Below, in pieces: positions 36,458-48,381 of a stretch of DNA of 64,000 nucleotides. The notes beneath the pieces were generated by a model, which had not been told where the DNA came from, searched no databases, and saw nothing but the letters and a program-made list of their open reading frames with translations. The number at the start of each line of letters is the position of its first letter. Position 1 is the first letter of the stretch. A program made the position numbers and the translations under genes. The DNA comes from Aurantimonas marina (lineage in GTDB: Bacteria > Pseudomonadota > Alphaproteobacteria > Rhizobiales > Rhizobiaceae): contig NZ_JADDXW010000003.1 in NCBI RefSeq assembly GCF_017183135.1, positions 62,001 through 126,000 on the forward strand. Reading direction: 5' to 3'.

Positions 36458-37975
36458 ATGGCCGAGCGCCCGTTCATCCTAGACGACGCCCGTTCCGACG
36501 ACGGGATCGGCGCGCGCGAGCCTTCGCGTCCGGCGCGCATGGGGGAACTCGCCAGCCTGCCGGTGTTCTTCGACCTCGGGGCCAAGCGCGTCGTCATGGC
36601 GGGCGGCTCGGATGGCGCGGCCTGGAAGGCGGAATTGCTGGTGTCGGCCGGGGCGCATGTCGACCTCTATGCGCCGGCCGACGATCTCGACGAGGAGATG
36701 GCCGAGCTTCTGGCCGTTCCGCCGGCTGCGGGCCGCATCCTTCATCACGACCGGCCGTGGTCGGCCGACATTTTCGCCGGCGCGGCGATCGCTGTCGGCG
36801 ATGTGGAGAGCGAAGCCGAGGCGCAGGCCTTTGCCTGCGCCGCGCGAGCGGCGGGGGTTCCGGTCAACGTCGTCGACAAGCCGGCCTTCTGCGATTTCCG
36901 CTTCGGCTCGATCGTCAATCGCTCGCCGGTGGTCATCGGCATTTCCACCGACGGCGCCGCGCCGATCCTCGGCCAGGCGATCCGCCGGCGCATCGAGACC
37001 TTGCTGCCGCCGGCGCTCGCCGGCTGGGCGGCGCTCGCGTCGAAGCTCCGTGCCGACGTGGTCGACCGCCTCGCGCCGGGGCCGCTGCGCCGCGCCTTCT
37101 GGGAACGCTTTTCCGACAAGGCTTTCACCACGAAGGCGCCAGACGCGAACGCCGAGAGCGACGCGCAACGATTCGTCGCCGACCTCGCCCGTTCGCCCGA
37201 GGCCGGCGGCCGCGTCACCCTGGTCGGCGCCGGGCCGGGCGAAGCCGAACTCCTGACGCTGAAGGCCGTGCGCGCCCTGCAGGCCGCCGACGTCATCCTG
37301 TTCGACGACCTGGTATCCGACGAGATTCTGGAACTGGCCCGCCGCGAGGCCAAGCGGATGCTGGTCGGCAAACGCGCCGCCCGCGAGAGCTGCCGCCAGG
37401 AAGACATCAACCGGATGATGGTGCAGTTCGCCAAGGCGGGCAAACACGTCGTGCGGCTGAAATCCGGCGACGTGTCGGTGTTCGGCCGAGCCGGCGAGGA
37501 ACTCGACGAGCTGCATCGCGAGAACATCCCGGTGGCGATCGTGCCGGGCATCACCGCCGCCTCGGCGCTGGCGGCGACGTTCGGCGTCTCGCTGACCCAC
37601 CGCGACCGCGCCCAGCAGGTGCGCTTCGTCACCGGGCACTCCAGAAAGGGCGACCTGCCGGAGGATCTCGACTGGCGGGCGCTGGCAGACGATCACGCCA
37701 CCACGATCTTCTATATGGGTGGCCGGATGGCGCCGAAGATCGCCGCGCGGCTGATCGCCAATGGCCTGCCGGAGACGACGCCGGTGGCGGTCGCGGCGAA
37801 TCTCTCCCGCGACGACGAAACCCGGGCCGCCGGCACGCTGGCCGGCCTCGGCGCGATCGTCGCTCAGATCGGCGTTGACCGGCCGATCCTCATCGGCGTC
37901 GGCCGGGTGTTCGCCGCGCATGCGCGGGCGGCGGCGAACGGGCCGACGGACGTCGCCGAAGTGGCCGCAGGCTGA
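36458..37975 (+). CDS. cysG: sirohaem synthase (CysG)
   Basis: The 505-residue product has two parts. An N-terminal dehydrogenase/ferrochelatase domain (residues about 20-230; AKRVVMAGGSDGAAWKAELL, NVVDKPAFCDFRFGSIV) and a C-terminal SUMT methylase (VTLVGAGPGEAELLTLKAVR, VRLKSGDVSVFGRAGEE and GITAASALAA). It turns uroporphyrinogen III into sirohaem for sulfite or nitrite reductases, or feeds cobalamin synthesis. ATG 36458 has GAGGA seven bases upstream; the frame is open upstream without homology. No cysIJ or nir gene is present here. Confidence 0.94.
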   Translation: MAERPFILDDARSDDGIGAREPSRPARMGELASLPVFFDLGAKRVVMAGGSDGAAWKAELLVSAGAHVDLYAPADDLDEEMAELLAVPPAAGRILHHDRPWSADIFAGAAIAVGDVESEAEAQAFACAARAAGVPVNVVDKPAFCDFRFGSIVNRSPVVIGISTDGAAPILGQAIRRRIETLLPPALAGWAALASKLRADVVDRLAPGPLRRAFWERFSDKAFTTKAPDANAESDAQRFVADLARSPEAGGRVTLVGAGPGEAELLTLKAVRALQAADVILFDDLVSDEILELARREAKRMLVGKRAARESCRQEDINRMMVQFAKAGKHVVRLKSGDVSVFGRAGEELDELHRENIPVAIVPGITAASALAATFGVSLTHRDRAQQVRFVTGHSRKGDLPEDLDWRALADDHATTIFYMGGRMAPKIAARLIANGLPETTPVAVAANLSRDDETRAAGTLAGLGAIVAQIGVDRPILIGVGRVFAAHARAAANGPTDVAEVAAG

Positions 37976-38005
37976 GAGGCGGCGATCGCCCAGTTCGGCC
38001 GACGC

Positions 38006-38479
38006 TTACACGCCCGGGTCGATCCGCACCGTCGAGCGATCGAGGACTTCGCGCAGTGCGAAGGACGAGTTGATCCGAACGACATGGGGAAACGCCGACA
38101 GATGGGTCTTGTGGATGCGCTCGTAATCCTCGAGATCGCGGGCCGCGATCCGCAGGAGATAATCGTATTCGCCGGACATCAGAAAGCAGACAATCACGTT
38201 CGGGCAGCGCTTCGCCGCCGCCTCGAACTCGGCCAGTTGGCGCTCGCTCTGACCGGACAGGGAGATATGCACGACGACGGTGATCGGATGACCAAGGACG
38301 TGGTTGGACAGGCGCGCGTGATAGCTGAGAATCGCGCCGGCCGCCTCCAGCCGGTCGAGCCGGCGCGAGCAGGCCGACGGCGACAGGCCGACCCGCTCGG
38401 CCAGGGTGTTGTTCGCCAGTCGCCCTTCACGCTCCAAAGCCCGCATGATGGCAAGGTCGAATCGATCGATCGGTTCCAT
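38006..38479 (-). CDS. Lrp/AsnC-family regulator
   Basis: The 157-residue product has an N-terminal HTH (LAERVGLSPSACSRRLDRLE) and a C-terminal RAM amino-acid-binding domain (VVVHISLSG and FLMSGEYDYLLRI). It lies divergently from ald, 133 bases apart, the usual arrangement for an AldR-type regulator that senses alanine and activates alanine dehydrogenase. ATG 38479 is the start; upstream frame is non-coding. Confidence 0.92.
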   Translation of the reverse strand: MEPIDRFDLAIMRALEREGRLANNTLAERVGLSPSACSRRLDRLEAAGAILSYHARLSNHVLGHPITVVVHISLSGQSERQLAEFEAAAKRCPNVIVCFLMSGEYDYLLRIAARDLEDYERIHKTHLSAFPHVVRINSSFALREVLDRSTVRIDPGV

Positions 38480-38612
38480 GCGCGGGATTTTTGCGCCGGA
38501 CGTGCTCTCGGTGCAAGTTCCTTGTAGCCGCCGTGGTGGAGCCATCCCATTTCGACAGGACATTGCGGCCAGCTCGCGGCTCAATCGCGCGATCGCCCCG
38601 AGGAGGACCATC

Positions 38613-39728
<1,116 letters not shown>

Positions 39729-39743
39729 CGCGGCAAACGACCG

Positions 39744-40631
39744 TCAGGCGGCGGGCACCGACGCCGTCATCTGCCGCTGGCGCTCGCGGAGCGCCGCGGC
39801 CTTCTCGTCGGTAAGCCGGTCGATGCAATGCGGGCAGGAGACGCCGTCCTCGAAGGCCGGCGAAGCCTGATCAGCGGGCGAGAGCGGTGCGCCGCAGCCG
39901 AAACATGCGGTCCAGTCGGTCGCTTCCAGTCCGTGGCCGACGGCGACCCGCCCGTCGAAGACGTAGCAATCGCCCCGCCAGCGGCTAGCCTCTTCCGGTA
40001 CCTCCTCAAGATATTTCAGGATGCCGCCCTTGAGGTGGAAGACGCTCTCGAACCCCTTCGACAGCATGTAGGCCGACGCCTTTTCGCAGCGAATGCCGCC
40101 GGTGCAGAACATCGCGACCTTGCGATGGGCCTTCGGGTCGAGGCTGGCCGCGACGAAATCCTTGAAGTCGGTGAAATTGTCGATGCCGGGATCGATCGCC
40201 CCCTCGAATCCGCCAACCTTTGTCTCGTAGCGGTTGCGCGTGTCGACAAGGATGACATCCGGGTCGGCGATCAGCGCGTTCCAGTCCGGCGCTTCGACAT
40301 AGGTGCCGACTTGCAGCGACGGATCGGCCTCGGGGGCGCGCATGGTGATGATCTCGGGACGGATACGAACCTTCATCCGCGCGAAGGGCCAGGCATCGGC
40401 TTCGGAGAATTTGACCTCGCCGCGCCGGATGCCGCAGCGCCGGTCGAGTTCGTCGACGATCGCGGCGATCGCGTCCTTCGATCCGGCGATCGTGCCGTTG
40501 ACGCCCTCGGGCGCAATCAGGATCGTGCCGCGTATGGCGCGCTCGGCACAAAAGGCCGCTAGCGCCGTCTTGAGCGTGGGCAGGTCATCGAGCGGAACAA
40601 AGCGGTAGAAGGCAGCGACGGTGTAGGCCAT
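39744..40631 (-). CDS. trhO: tRNA uridine(34) hydroxylase (rhodanese-fold TrhO)
   Basis: TrhO hydroxylates uridine 34 in tRNA anticodons. The 295-residue product has an N-terminal UPF0176 domain (GTILIAPEGVNGTIAGS), a rhodanese domain with catalytic Cys in FCTGGIRCEKASAY, and a C-terminal Cys-rich zinc-like motif (CFGCGAPLS, CPHC). ATG 40631 is the start. It converges with ald. Confidence 0.93.
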   Translation of the reverse strand: MAYTVAAFYRFVPLDDLPTLKTALAAFCAERAIRGTILIAPEGVNGTIAGSKDAIAAIVDELDRRCGIRRGEVKFSEADAWPFARMKVRIRPEIITMRAPEADPSLQVGTYVEAPDWNALIADPDVILVDTRNRYETKVGGFEGAIDPGIDNFTDFKDFVAASLDPKAHRKVAMFCTGGIRCEKASAYMLSKGFESVFHLKGGILKYLEEVPEEASRWRGDCYVFDGRVAVGHGLEATDWTACFGCGAPLSPADQASPAFEDGVSCPHCIDRLTDEKAAALRERQRQMTASVPAA

Positions 40632-40811
40632 GGCGCCTCATAACGCCGTGGGCGGCGCCTGACAAATCCCGCCGGCCGGACCCCTACGGTGCCCGGCGCC
40701 CCGTCGCTCGACCAACACCTCCCGCAGGCTTTGGCGTGACGCATGGCCGGAAAATGGTAAGAGAGGAAAACGAATCCCTGCCGCTCGCCAAATTCCGGAG
40801 TTTCGCCGCAC

Positions 40812-42194
40812 GTGATCGACCGTGTCATCGGGGTCGTGCTGATCGTCACCGCCTTCGCCATCCTCCTGCGGGAGTGGACCGGCAGCGAAATGGCGGCGAT
40901 CGTCGCCTCGGCCGGGAGCGTCGCCTTCCTCGCCCTTGCCGCGCCCCGCGCGCGCCTGTCGCGGCAGGCCTTCGTCGTGGCCGGTCTCGGTCTCGTCGCG
41001 GCCACCATCGCCCTTAGGCCCGACTGGCAGGAGATCACCATGCGCGGCCTTGAGCAAGGCGCCTTCATCGCCGCGTTCTTCATCGCCCTCGCCTCGCTAC
41101 GCAACCCGGCCGCGACTTCGCCGGCGATCGCGCGCTGCGGCCAGTATCTGGCCAGTCAGCCGCCGGGCAAGCGCTACCTGGCGCTGACCGTCGGCGGGCA
41201 CCTCTTCGCCCTGATCCTCAACTATGGCGCGATCCCCCTGCTCGGCGGCCTGACCGAAAGCATCGCCAGCCGCGAGACCAACGTCGAAATCCGCGAGATC
41301 CGCAACCGGCGGATGCTACTGGCCATCCAGCGCGGCTTCGTCGCCACCCTGGCGTGGTCGCCGCTGGCCTTCGCCATGGCGATCACCACCTCGATCATCC
41401 CGGGCTCCTCCTGGAGCGGCGCGGCGGGCTTCGCGATCCTCAACGCCGCCCTGGTGACCTTCGTCGGCTGGGCGCTGGATTCGCTCTACAAGCCAAAACT
41501 GTCGCAGCCGGCACCACGGCGCACCGGTCCGATCGGCAGCTGGCGGGACCTGAAACCGCTGCTGGCGCTGCTCCTTCTCTTGTTCGGCGGCGTCGCCTCC
41601 CTCGAACTTTTGACCGGCCTTCGAATGATCGCCGTCGTCATGCTGCTGGTTCCGGCGATCGCCGTCGCCTGGCTGTTCATCCAGGCGCGGGGGCCGGAAG
41701 GCGCGAGCCGGCGCACGCTCGCCCATCTGCGAAACTTTGCGCTTGGCGAAGTGCCGTCCTACCAGTTTGAGCTCGTCCTCCTGGTGATGGCGGGATTCAT
41801 CGGCACGGTCGGCAGCGCGCTGCTGCAGCCATTGATCGAAAGCCAGCCGATCGGCCTCGACGCGGTGGCCGGGCCGCTGATCCTGGTGTCGCTGGTCTGG
41901 ATCATCCCGCTGCTCGGCCAGATCGGCATGAACCCGATCCTGTCGGTGTCGCTGTTCGCGCCGCTGCTTCCCTCCGCGGCGGCCATGGGCGTTTCGCCGA
42001 ACGCGATCATCGTCGCGCTGACCGCCGGCTGGGCGCTCACCGGTGCCTCCTCGCCCTTCACCGCCACGACACTGATCGTCGCCCGGCTCGGCCATACGAG
42101 CGCGCATCGCGTCGGGCTGGTCTGGAACCGGGGCTTCAACCTCGTCGCGGGGCTGGCGCTGTCGCTGTCCGTTCTGGTTGCGGCGGTGCTGTGA
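40812..42194 (+). CDS. polytopic membrane protein, ion-transporter-like permease
   Basis: The 460-residue product is nearly all membrane segments (about 12). It resembles permeases of the ion transporter superfamily: two halves each with a broken helix, LTVGGHLFALILNYGAIPLLG in the first and TAGWALTGASSPFTATTLI in the second. I do not recognise a named family and the substrate is unknown. The start is GTG 40812 with GGAG 11 bases upstream. A hairpin terminator follows at 42331. Confidence 0.75.
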   Translation: MIDRVIGVVLIVTAFAILLREWTGSEMAAIVASAGSVAFLALAAPRARLSRQAFVVAGLGLVAATIALRPDWQEITMRGLEQGAFIAAFFIALASLRNPAATSPAIARCGQYLASQPPGKRYLALTVGGHLFALILNYGAIPLLGGLTESIASRETNVEIREIRNRRMLLAIQRGFVATLAWSPLAFAMAITTSIIPGSSWSGAAGFAILNAALVTFVGWALDSLYKPKLSQPAPRRTGPIGSWRDLKPLLALLLLLFGGVASLELLTGLRMIAVVMLLVPAIAVAWLFIQARGPEGASRRTLAHLRNFALGEVPSYQFELVLLVMAGFIGTVGSALLQPLIESQPIGLDAVAGPLILVSLVWIIPLLGQIGMNPILSVSLFAPLLPSAAAMGVSPNAIIVALTAGWALTGASSPFTATTLIVARLGHTSAHRVGLVWNRGFNLVAGLALSLSVLVAAVL

Positions 42195-42330
42195 CTGTTC
42201 CATTCATACCCGGATAGACGGCTCGTGCTTTCCCGCGCAGCGGCCTCGGCGCACTCTGCGAGGCGGGTCGCCGAGGCGGGGAAACATGGCTCATCATGAA
42301 TTTATTTGCCTTTAAGATTTCATCCGACCG

Positions 42331-42359
42331 AAAACCGCGACGCGATTCGGCGCGGTTTT
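42331..42359 (+). terminator. intrinsic terminator after the permease gene
   Basis: AAAACCGCG (42331-42339) pairs with CGCGGTTTT (42351-42359) across an 11-base loop, giving A-run/stem/T-run symmetry that can end transcription in both directions. It lies between the permease and comM, in a 279-base gap that otherwise holds the comM leader. Confidence 0.6.
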
Positions 42360-42473
42360 GTTCGAATGATGTTCTTGTTTCATTCTAAATTTCATGCTTA
42401 CCTAAAGGCATTCTTGGTCAAGGCAGCCGTCTCCCCGTGGTGAGAACAGGCCGCCGGTTCGGGGGGTGACGCC

Positions 42474-44006
42474 ATGGTGTCGCGCGTCAAGACCGTCGCG
42501 TTTCAGGGGATCGAGGCCGTCCCGGTCGACGTCCAGGTCATGGTCGCGCCCGGCAAGGTCGGCATCCAGATCGTCGGCCTGCCCGACAAGGCCGTCGCCG
42601 AAAGCCGGGAACGGGTTCAGGCGGCGCTGCACGCCTCGGGCCTGTCGATGCCGCCCAAGAAGGTCACCGTCAACCTCGCGCCGGCCGATCTACCCAAGGA
42701 AGGCAGCCATTACGACCTGCCGATCGCGCTCGGACTGATGGCCGCGCTCGGCGCGATCCCCTCCGATGCGCTCGCCGGCTACGTTGTCCTTGGGGAACTC
42801 TCGCTCGACGGCATGCTGACCGCGGTGGCCGGGACGCTACCGGCGGCGATCGGCGCCAACGCCATCGGCCTCGGGCTGATCTGCCCGGCCGATTGCGGCG
42901 CGGAGGCGGCCTGGGCGAGCGGCGACATGGACATCGTCGCGGCCCGCAGCCTGATCCAGATCGCCAATCATTTTCGCGGCACGCAGATCGTCGCGCGACC
43001 GGAGCCGGCCGTCAGAGCCGCCCCGGCCAATCTTCCCGATCTTTCGGAGATCAAGGGGCAGATCGTCGCCAAGCGCGCGCTGGAAATCGCCGCCGCCGGC
43101 GGACACAATCTCCTGATGGTCGGGCCTCCCGGCTCCGGAAAGTCGATGCTCGCCCAGCGGCTGCCGTCCATCCTGCCGGCGCTGACCGCCAAGGAACTCC
43201 TCGAAGTCTCCATGATCGCCTCGATCGCCGGTGAACTCTCTGGCGGCAAGCTCTCCGACCGGCGCCCGTTCCGCGCGCCGCATCATTCCGCCTCCATGGC
43301 CGCGATGGTCGGCGGCGGCTTGCGCGCCCGCCCCGGCGAGGTCTCGCTCGCTCATCGCGGTGTTCTCTTTCTCGACGAGTTCCCGGAATTCCCGCCGGTC
43401 GTCCTCGACTCGCTGCGCCAACCGCTCGAGGCGGGGGAGAGCGTTATCGCGCGGGCCAATCACCGCGTCACCTATCCGGCCAAGATGCAGCTGGTCGCGG
43501 CGATGAACCCCTGCCGCTGCGGCATGGCCGGCGAGCCCGGCCGGTCCTGCGCGCGCGGGGCTCGATGCGCGGCCGATTATCAGGCGCGAATCTCGGGCCC
43601 GCTGATGGACCGGATCGACCTGCGCGTCGACGTGCCGGCCGTCACCGCCGCCGACATGATCCGGCCGCAGCCGGCCGAGACCTCCGAAACCGTCAAGGCG
43701 CGGGTGGCGGCGGCCCGCGCGCTCCAGATGGAGCGCTACGAGGCCGCGGGCCTGTCCGGGGCGACCGTCAACGCCCATTGCTCAGCCGCCCTCATCGAGA
43801 CGATCGCCGAACCGGACGCCGAGGGCCTGAAGCTGCTCAGGGACGCGGCCGAGCAGATGAAGTTCTCGGCCCGCGCCTATCACCGCATCCTGAAGGTCGC
43901 GCGCACGCTGGCCGATCTCGACCAGGATGAAACCGTGCGGCGCATCCATCTCGCCGAGGCGATCTCCTACCGCGTCGCCGGCGACCGGCTGGCGGCGGCG
44001 GCATGA
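42474..44006 (+). CDS. comM: YifB/ComM family Mg-chelatase-like ATPase
   Basis: The 510-residue product has the N-terminal subunit-ChlI domain (FQGIEAVPVDVQVMVAPGK and GLPDKAVAESRERV), an AAA+ core with Walker A LMVGPPGSGKSMLAQRLP and Walker B LFLDEFPEF, and the Cys-rich MNPCRCGMAGEPGRSC region. ComM is a hexameric helicase that promotes branch migration during natural transformation. Its presence is not proof of competence. It converges with pheT. Confidence 0.94.
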   Translation: MVSRVKTVAFQGIEAVPVDVQVMVAPGKVGIQIVGLPDKAVAESRERVQAALHASGLSMPPKKVTVNLAPADLPKEGSHYDLPIALGLMAALGAIPSDALAGYVVLGELSLDGMLTAVAGTLPAAIGANAIGLGLICPADCGAEAAWASGDMDIVAARSLIQIANHFRGTQIVARPEPAVRAAPANLPDLSEIKGQIVAKRALEIAAAGGHNLLMVGPPGSGKSMLAQRLPSILPALTAKELLEVSMIASIAGELSGGKLSDRRPFRAPHHSASMAAMVGGGLRARPGEVSLAHRGVLFLDEFPEFPPVVLDSLRQPLEAGESVIARANHRVTYPAKMQLVAAMNPCRCGMAGEPGRSCARGARCAADYQARISGPLMDRIDLRVDVPAVTAADMIRPQPAETSETVKARVAAARALQMERYEAAGLSGATVNAHCSAALIETIAEPDAEGLKLLRDAAEQMKFSARAYHRILKVARTLADLDQDETVRRIHLAEAISYRVAGDRLAAAA

Positions 44007-44059
44007 TGAACGGGGCGCGCCATTGCCGGCAGACGCCGTCGCCCGGTGGCGGTGCCGCG

Positions 44060-46474
44060 TCAGGCGCGCAGGGCGCCGCCGGTCGCCTTTTCCACCTGTG
44101 CCACAATCTTTTTCGAGACCTCTTCGAGGTCCTCGTCGGTCAGTGTCCGATCGGTCGGATTGAGCGTCACCTCGATGGCAAGGGACTTCTTGCCTTCCCC
44201 CAGCGCCGCGCCCGAAAAGACGTCGAAAACACGAACCTCGCCGACCAGCTTCCTGTCGGCGCCCTCGGCCGCGCGGACGAGCTTGAGCGCCTCCACATCG
44301 GCATCAACAACGAAGGCGAAGTCGCGACGCACCGGCTGGAACGGCGACAGGGTCAGCACCGGCTTGGTACGGGTGGCCTTGCGCTTGGGCTCCGGGATGG
44401 CGTCGAGGAACACCTCGAAGCCGCAGAAGGCGCCAGCGACATCGAGCTGCTTCAAGGTCTTGGGATGAAACTCGCCGAATTCGGCGAGGACCACTTTCGG
44501 GCCGAGCTTGATGCGGCCGGACCGGCCGGGATGATACCAGTCGCTCGCCGGCGCCTCGATCATCAGCCGGTCGACGGGCGCGCCAGCCGCTTCCAGCGCA
44601 GCAATGGCGTCGGCCTTGGCGTCGTAGACGGAAACAGCCGGGGCATTGCCCTGCCAGGACCGACCCGCGCCGATCGAAACCGCCGTGCCGCGCCGCACGC
44701 CGCCGGCGACGCGCTTCTGCCCCTCCGGCTCGTCGGAGACGTAGACCGCCGCCACCTCGAACAGGGCGGTATCGCCATAGCCACGAGCGGCGTTGCGGCT
44801 TGCGGCGGCGATCAGGCCCGGCAGCAGCGAGGGCCGCATATCGGACATGTCGGCGGAGATCGGATTTTCCAGCTTCAGCGATGGCGCGCCGCCGCCGAAG
44901 GCTTCGGCGTGGTTTTCGGGAATGAAGCTGTAACTCACGGTCTCGACCATACCCCGCGCGGCAAGCGCCCGGCGTGCGGCGCGGTCACGGATCTGCGGGG
45001 TCGTGAGAATGCGGGTGTTGACGGAGGCCGCCGCCGGCAGCGGTTGCGGTTCGATCGTCTCGACGCCGGTGAGGCGCATGATTTCCTCGACGAGATCGGC
45101 CTTGCCGTCAATCTCGGGGCGCCAGCTCGGAGCCGTCACGCTCGCCGCGTCACTTTCGTGCGAAACGCCGAAGCCGAGCCGCTCCAGGATCGCCGCCTGC
45201 GCGTCCGGCGTGACATCCAGCCCTGTCAGCCGCTCGACTTCGCCGAAGGGCAACGGTATCGACCGCGTCTCACGAGTCGCTTCCTTGACGACGATGCGCC
45301 GCGAGGGCGTGCCGCCACAAATATCGAGGACCAGTTGGGTCGCGAGGTCCAGCCCCGGTTCCATGAAGGCCGGGTCGACGCCGCGCTCAAAGCGGTAGCG
45401 GGCATCGGTGATGATGCCCAGCGCCCGCCCAGTGCGGGCTATATCCCTCGGCTCCCAGAGCGCCGATTCGATGAGGACGTCGGTGGTCGTCTCGTCGCAG
45501 CCGGAGTGCTCGCCGCCCATGATGCCGGCAATCGATTCCACGCCCTTGTCGTCGGCGATGACGCACATGCCGTCGGCGAGCATATAGGTGCGCCCGTCCA
45601 GCGCCAGCACCTCTTCGCCGGGCTTGGCGTCGCGGACGACGAGGTCGCCCGTCACCTTGGCGGCGTCGAAGACGTGCAGCGGCCGGCCGCGGTCGAAGGT
45701 GACATAATTGGTGATGTCGACAAGGGCGTTGATCGGGCGAAGGCCGATCGCGCGCAGGCGCTTCTGCATCCAGTCCGGCGAGGCGCCGTTGGCGACACCG
45801 GACATCTTGCGCAGCGCGAAACCGGTGCAGGTGGTGCTGTCGACCCGGACGGCAACCGGGCAATCGCCCTCGCCCTCAATCCGCTCGGGCACCTGCGTCT
45901 TCAGTGTGCCGAGGCCGGAGGCGGCGAGATCGCGCGCGATGCCGGCAACGCCGGTCGCGTCGGGGCGGTTCGGCGTCAGATTGATCTCGATGATCGGGTC
46001 GGCGAGATCGGCATAGTCGGCGAATTTCTCCCCGACCGGCGCGTCCTCCGCGAGATCGATGATCCCGTCGTGGCTGTCGGAGAGTTCCAGCTCGCGCTCC
46101 GAGCACATCATGCCGTGGGATTCGACGCCGCGAATGCGGCCGATCGACAGCGTCGTGTCGATGCCGGGAACATAGGTGCCGGGGATCGCGAGGACGCCGA
46201 CGAGCCCGGCCCGCGCGTTCGGCGCGCCGCAGACGATCTGGACCGGCTTGCCGCCGTTGATCTCCGGCCCCGCCTCGACGCTCAGCACTTTCAGCTTGTC
46301 GGCGTCGGGGTGCTTTTCGGCGGAGAGTACGCGCGCGATCCGGAACGGCGCGAACATCGCGCGATCGTCGACGGCCTCGACCTCGAGTCCGATCATGGTC
46401 AGGCGTTCGCAGATCTCGGCCAGCGACGCGTCGGTGTCGAGGTGGTCCTTGAGCCAGGAGAGGGTGAATTTCAT
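44060..46474 (-). CDS. pheT: phenylalanyl-tRNA synthetase beta subunit
   Basis: The 804-residue product matches bacterial PheT in length. It starts [20 protein letters not shown], has a tRNA-binding B1/B3/B4 editing region ([20 protein letters not shown]), and a C-terminal FDX-ACB domain ([14 protein letters not shown]). Together with PheS it forms the alpha2-beta2 enzyme. A small membrane protein gene lies between pheT and pheS. Confidence 0.97.
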   Translation of the reverse strand: MKFTLSWLKDHLDTDASLAEICERLTMIGLEVEAVDDRAMFAPFRIARVLSAEKHPDADKLKVLSVEAGPEINGGKPVQIVCGAPNARAGLVGVLAIPGTYVPGIDTTLSIGRIRGVESHGMMCSERELELSDSHDGIIDLAEDAPVGEKFADYADLADPIIEINLTPNRPDATGVAGIARDLAASGLGTLKTQVPERIEGEGDCPVAVRVDSTTCTGFALRKMSGVANGASPDWMQKRLRAIGLRPINALVDITNYVTFDRGRPLHVFDAAKVTGDLVVRDAKPGEEVLALDGRTYMLADGMCVIADDKGVESIAGIMGGEHSGCDETTTDVLIESALWEPRDIARTGRALGIITDARYRFERGVDPAFMEPGLDLATQLVLDICGGTPSRRIVVKEATRETRSIPLPFGEVERLTGLDVTPDAQAAILERLGFGVSHESDAASVTAPSWRPEIDGKADLVEEIMRLTGVETIEPQPLPAAASVNTRILTTPQIRDRAARRALAARGMVETVSYSFIPENHAEAFGGGAPSLKLENPISADMSDMRPSLLPGLIAAASRNAARGYGDTALFEVAAVYVSDEPEGQKRVAGGVRRGTAVSIGAGRSWQGNAPAVSVYDAKADAIAALEAAGAPVDRLMIEAPASDWYHPGRSGRIKLGPKVVLAEFGEFHPKTLKQLDVAGAFCGFEVFLDAIPEPKRKATRTKPVLTLSPFQPVRRDFAFVVDADVEALKLVRAAEGADRKLVGEVRVFDVFSGAALGEGKKSLAIEVTLNPTDRTLTDEDLEEVSKKIVAQVEKATGGALRA

Positions 46475-46654
46475 GGAAAGCGATCGTCGGTTGGGTTGGG
46501 AACGGGCCTTGCGGTACGAAGGGTCAATATCTCGAAGGACGGAGCCGGCGCTCGGCGCAAGACATCCGCCGGGTCCTGCCCTGCTGCGTAGGACGCGGAT
46601 GTCGCCTGCGTCAACGGAAAGGTCGCCAGCGGAGAACCATCGGCAGCGCCCATT

Positions 46655-47065
46655 CTATGGGTTCGGGCCGTCGGAGGAGGTGATTTCGCCGGCCACCCGG
46701 CGCACGGCGGCGTTGGCGTGGACGAAGCGATAGGTGAACAGGGCGACGACCGCGAAGACCGCATAGAGGAACAACAGCGTTCCCCAGGAGAGCGGGGAGT
46801 CGAAGCCGAACTTGTCCAGAACCGCCGGCAGACCGACGCCCGTGAAGAAGGAGGCGAGCGCGGCCGGCGTCGGCGGCATCGAGCGATAGTAGAAGGCGAA
46901 CAGGCCGACCGTCACCAGCGCCACGACAATGCGGCCGAGCGAGGTCAGCAGCGCGAAGAAGGCGCCGTCGGCGAACAGCCAGTGGAAGACATCGACGACC
47001 AGCAAGCCGATGATCGCGCCGGCGACGACGGCGATGACTTCGAGGACGATCATGCGCGGGGACAT
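46655..47065 (-). CDS. hypothetical membrane protein between pheS and pheT
   Basis: The 136-residue product has four hydrophobic segments (about residues 6-32, 38-60, 66-90 and 96-116) and no catalytic motif that I can see. It sits between pheS (72 bases before) and pheT (180 bases after) on the same strand. No family recognised. The position suggests co-transcription with pheST, but nothing ties it to tRNA charging. Confidence 0.7.
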   Translation of the reverse strand: MSPRMIVLEVIAVVAGAIIGLLVVDVFHWLFADGAFFALLTSLGRIVVALVTVGLFAFYYRSMPPTPAALASFFTGVGLPAVLDKFGFDSPLSWGTLLFLYAVFAVVALFTYRFVHANAAVRRVAGEITSSDGPNP

Positions 47066-47137
47066 GGCGGGGTTCCGTTGTTTCCTTGAAAGCGGATGCT
47101 TCTCAGCGACGCGTAGACTATCACCGCGACGGTCGTT

Positions 47138-48223
47138 CTAGGTCGACAATCCCCCGAACAGGGTCGGCATGTCGAGCGGCCGGAAGCCGTAATGTTCGAG
47201 CCAGCGGATGTCGGCGTCGAAGAAGGCACGCAGATCCGGCATGCCGTATTTCAGCATGGCGAGACGATCGATGCCCATGCCCCAGGCAAAGCCCTGATAT
47301 TCGTCGGGATCGAGCCCGCCGGAACGCAGGACGTTCGGATGCACCATGCCGCAGCCGAGAATCTCCATCCAGTCCGAGCCCTCGCCGAATCGCACCTCGC
47401 CGGGCTTGGAGCGGTCGCACTGGATGTCGAGCTCCAGCGAAGGCTCGGTAAAGGGGAAGAAGGACGGCCGGAAGCGCATGTTCAGCGACGGCACTTCGAA
47501 GAACGTCTTGCAGAACTCCTCCAGCACCCACTTCATGTTGGCGACATTGGCGGTTTTGTCGACGACCAACCCCTCGACCTGATGGAACATCGGCGAATGG
47601 GTCGCATCGGAATCCTGCCGATAGGTCTTGCCCGGAATGACGATGCGGATCGGCGGCTTCTGGCTCTCCATGGTGCGGATCTGGACGGGCGAGGTGTGGG
47701 TGCGCAGCACCTTGCGGTTACCCGCCGCGTTCGCTTTCAGGAAGAAGGTGTCGTGCATTTCACGGGCCGGGTGGCCTTCGGGAAAATTCAGCGCGGTGAA
47801 ATTGTAGTAGTCGGTCTCGATGTCCGGACCTTCGGCGATGGCAAAGCCCATGTCGGCGAAGATCGCGGTGATCTCGTCGATGACCTGGCTGATCGGATGG
47901 ATGCGCCCCCGCGCCGCCGGGCTCGGCCGCACGGGCAAGGTGACGTCGACCCGCTCGGCGGCCAGCCGCGCCGCGATCGCCACGTCCGCCAATTGCTCGC
48001 GCCGCTTCGCGATCGCGGCCTGGACACGGTCGCGCAACCCGTTGAGCCTCGGACCCGCCTCGCGGCGCTCCTCCGGGCTCATCTTGCCGAGGCCCTTCAG
48101 CATTTCGGAAATGCGGCCCTTCTTACCAAGTTCGGCAAGGCGGATCGCCTCCAGCGCGGCCTCGTCGCCGGTCGCCGCGATATCGGCCTCGAGCCGTGCT
48201 TCGAACGCTTCAGTGTCGCTCAC
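47138..48223 (-). CDS. pheS: phenylalanyl-tRNA synthetase alpha subunit
   Basis: The 361-residue product has an N-terminal coiled coil and class II aminoacyl-tRNA synthetase motifs: [19 protein letters not shown], the motif 2 segment and the C-terminal motif 3 [19 protein letters not shown]. Phenylalanine binding residues are expected in the [12 protein letters not shown] region. Translation begins at GTG 48223 with GGAG six bases upstream. It lies 158 bases after rplT, separated by a hairpin. Confidence 0.97.
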   Translation of the reverse strand: MSDTEAFEARLEADIAATGDEAALEAIRLAELGKKGRISEMLKGLGKMSPEERREAGPRLNGLRDRVQAAIAKRREQLADVAIAARLAAERVDVTLPVRPSPAARGRIHPISQVIDEITAIFADMGFAIAEGPDIETDYYNFTALNFPEGHPAREMHDTFFLKANAAGNRKVLRTHTSPVQIRTMESQKPPIRIVIPGKTYRQDSDATHSPMFHQVEGLVVDKTANVANMKWVLEEFCKTFFEVPSLNMRFRPSFFPFTEPSLELDIQCDRSKPGEVRFGEGSDWMEILGCGMVHPNVLRSGGLDPDEYQGFAWGMGIDRLAMLKYGMPDLRAFFDADIRWLEHYGFRPLDMPTLFGGLST

Positions 48224-48322
48224 CTGTTACTCCATGCTTTGCCGCGCCGCCGACGTCGCTGTCCGATTAGCGGTGTGGCGCGTCAAATGAAAGCCGCGGC
48301 CAGAACGCTGGCCCAAACACAC

Positions 48323-48358
48323 AAAGGCCCGCGCGGCGATAACGCCACGCAGGCCTTT
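48323..48358 (-). terminator. hairpin between rplT and pheS
   Basis: A 16-bp stem with two G-U pairs (48323-48338 with 48343-48358) closes a 4-base loop, 23 bases after the rplT stop. There is no U-run on the minus strand, so it may be a partial terminator or attenuator between the ribosomal-protein genes and pheST. Confidence 0.55.
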
Positions 48359-48381
48359 TACGCAAAGACTGCAGCGTGGCC

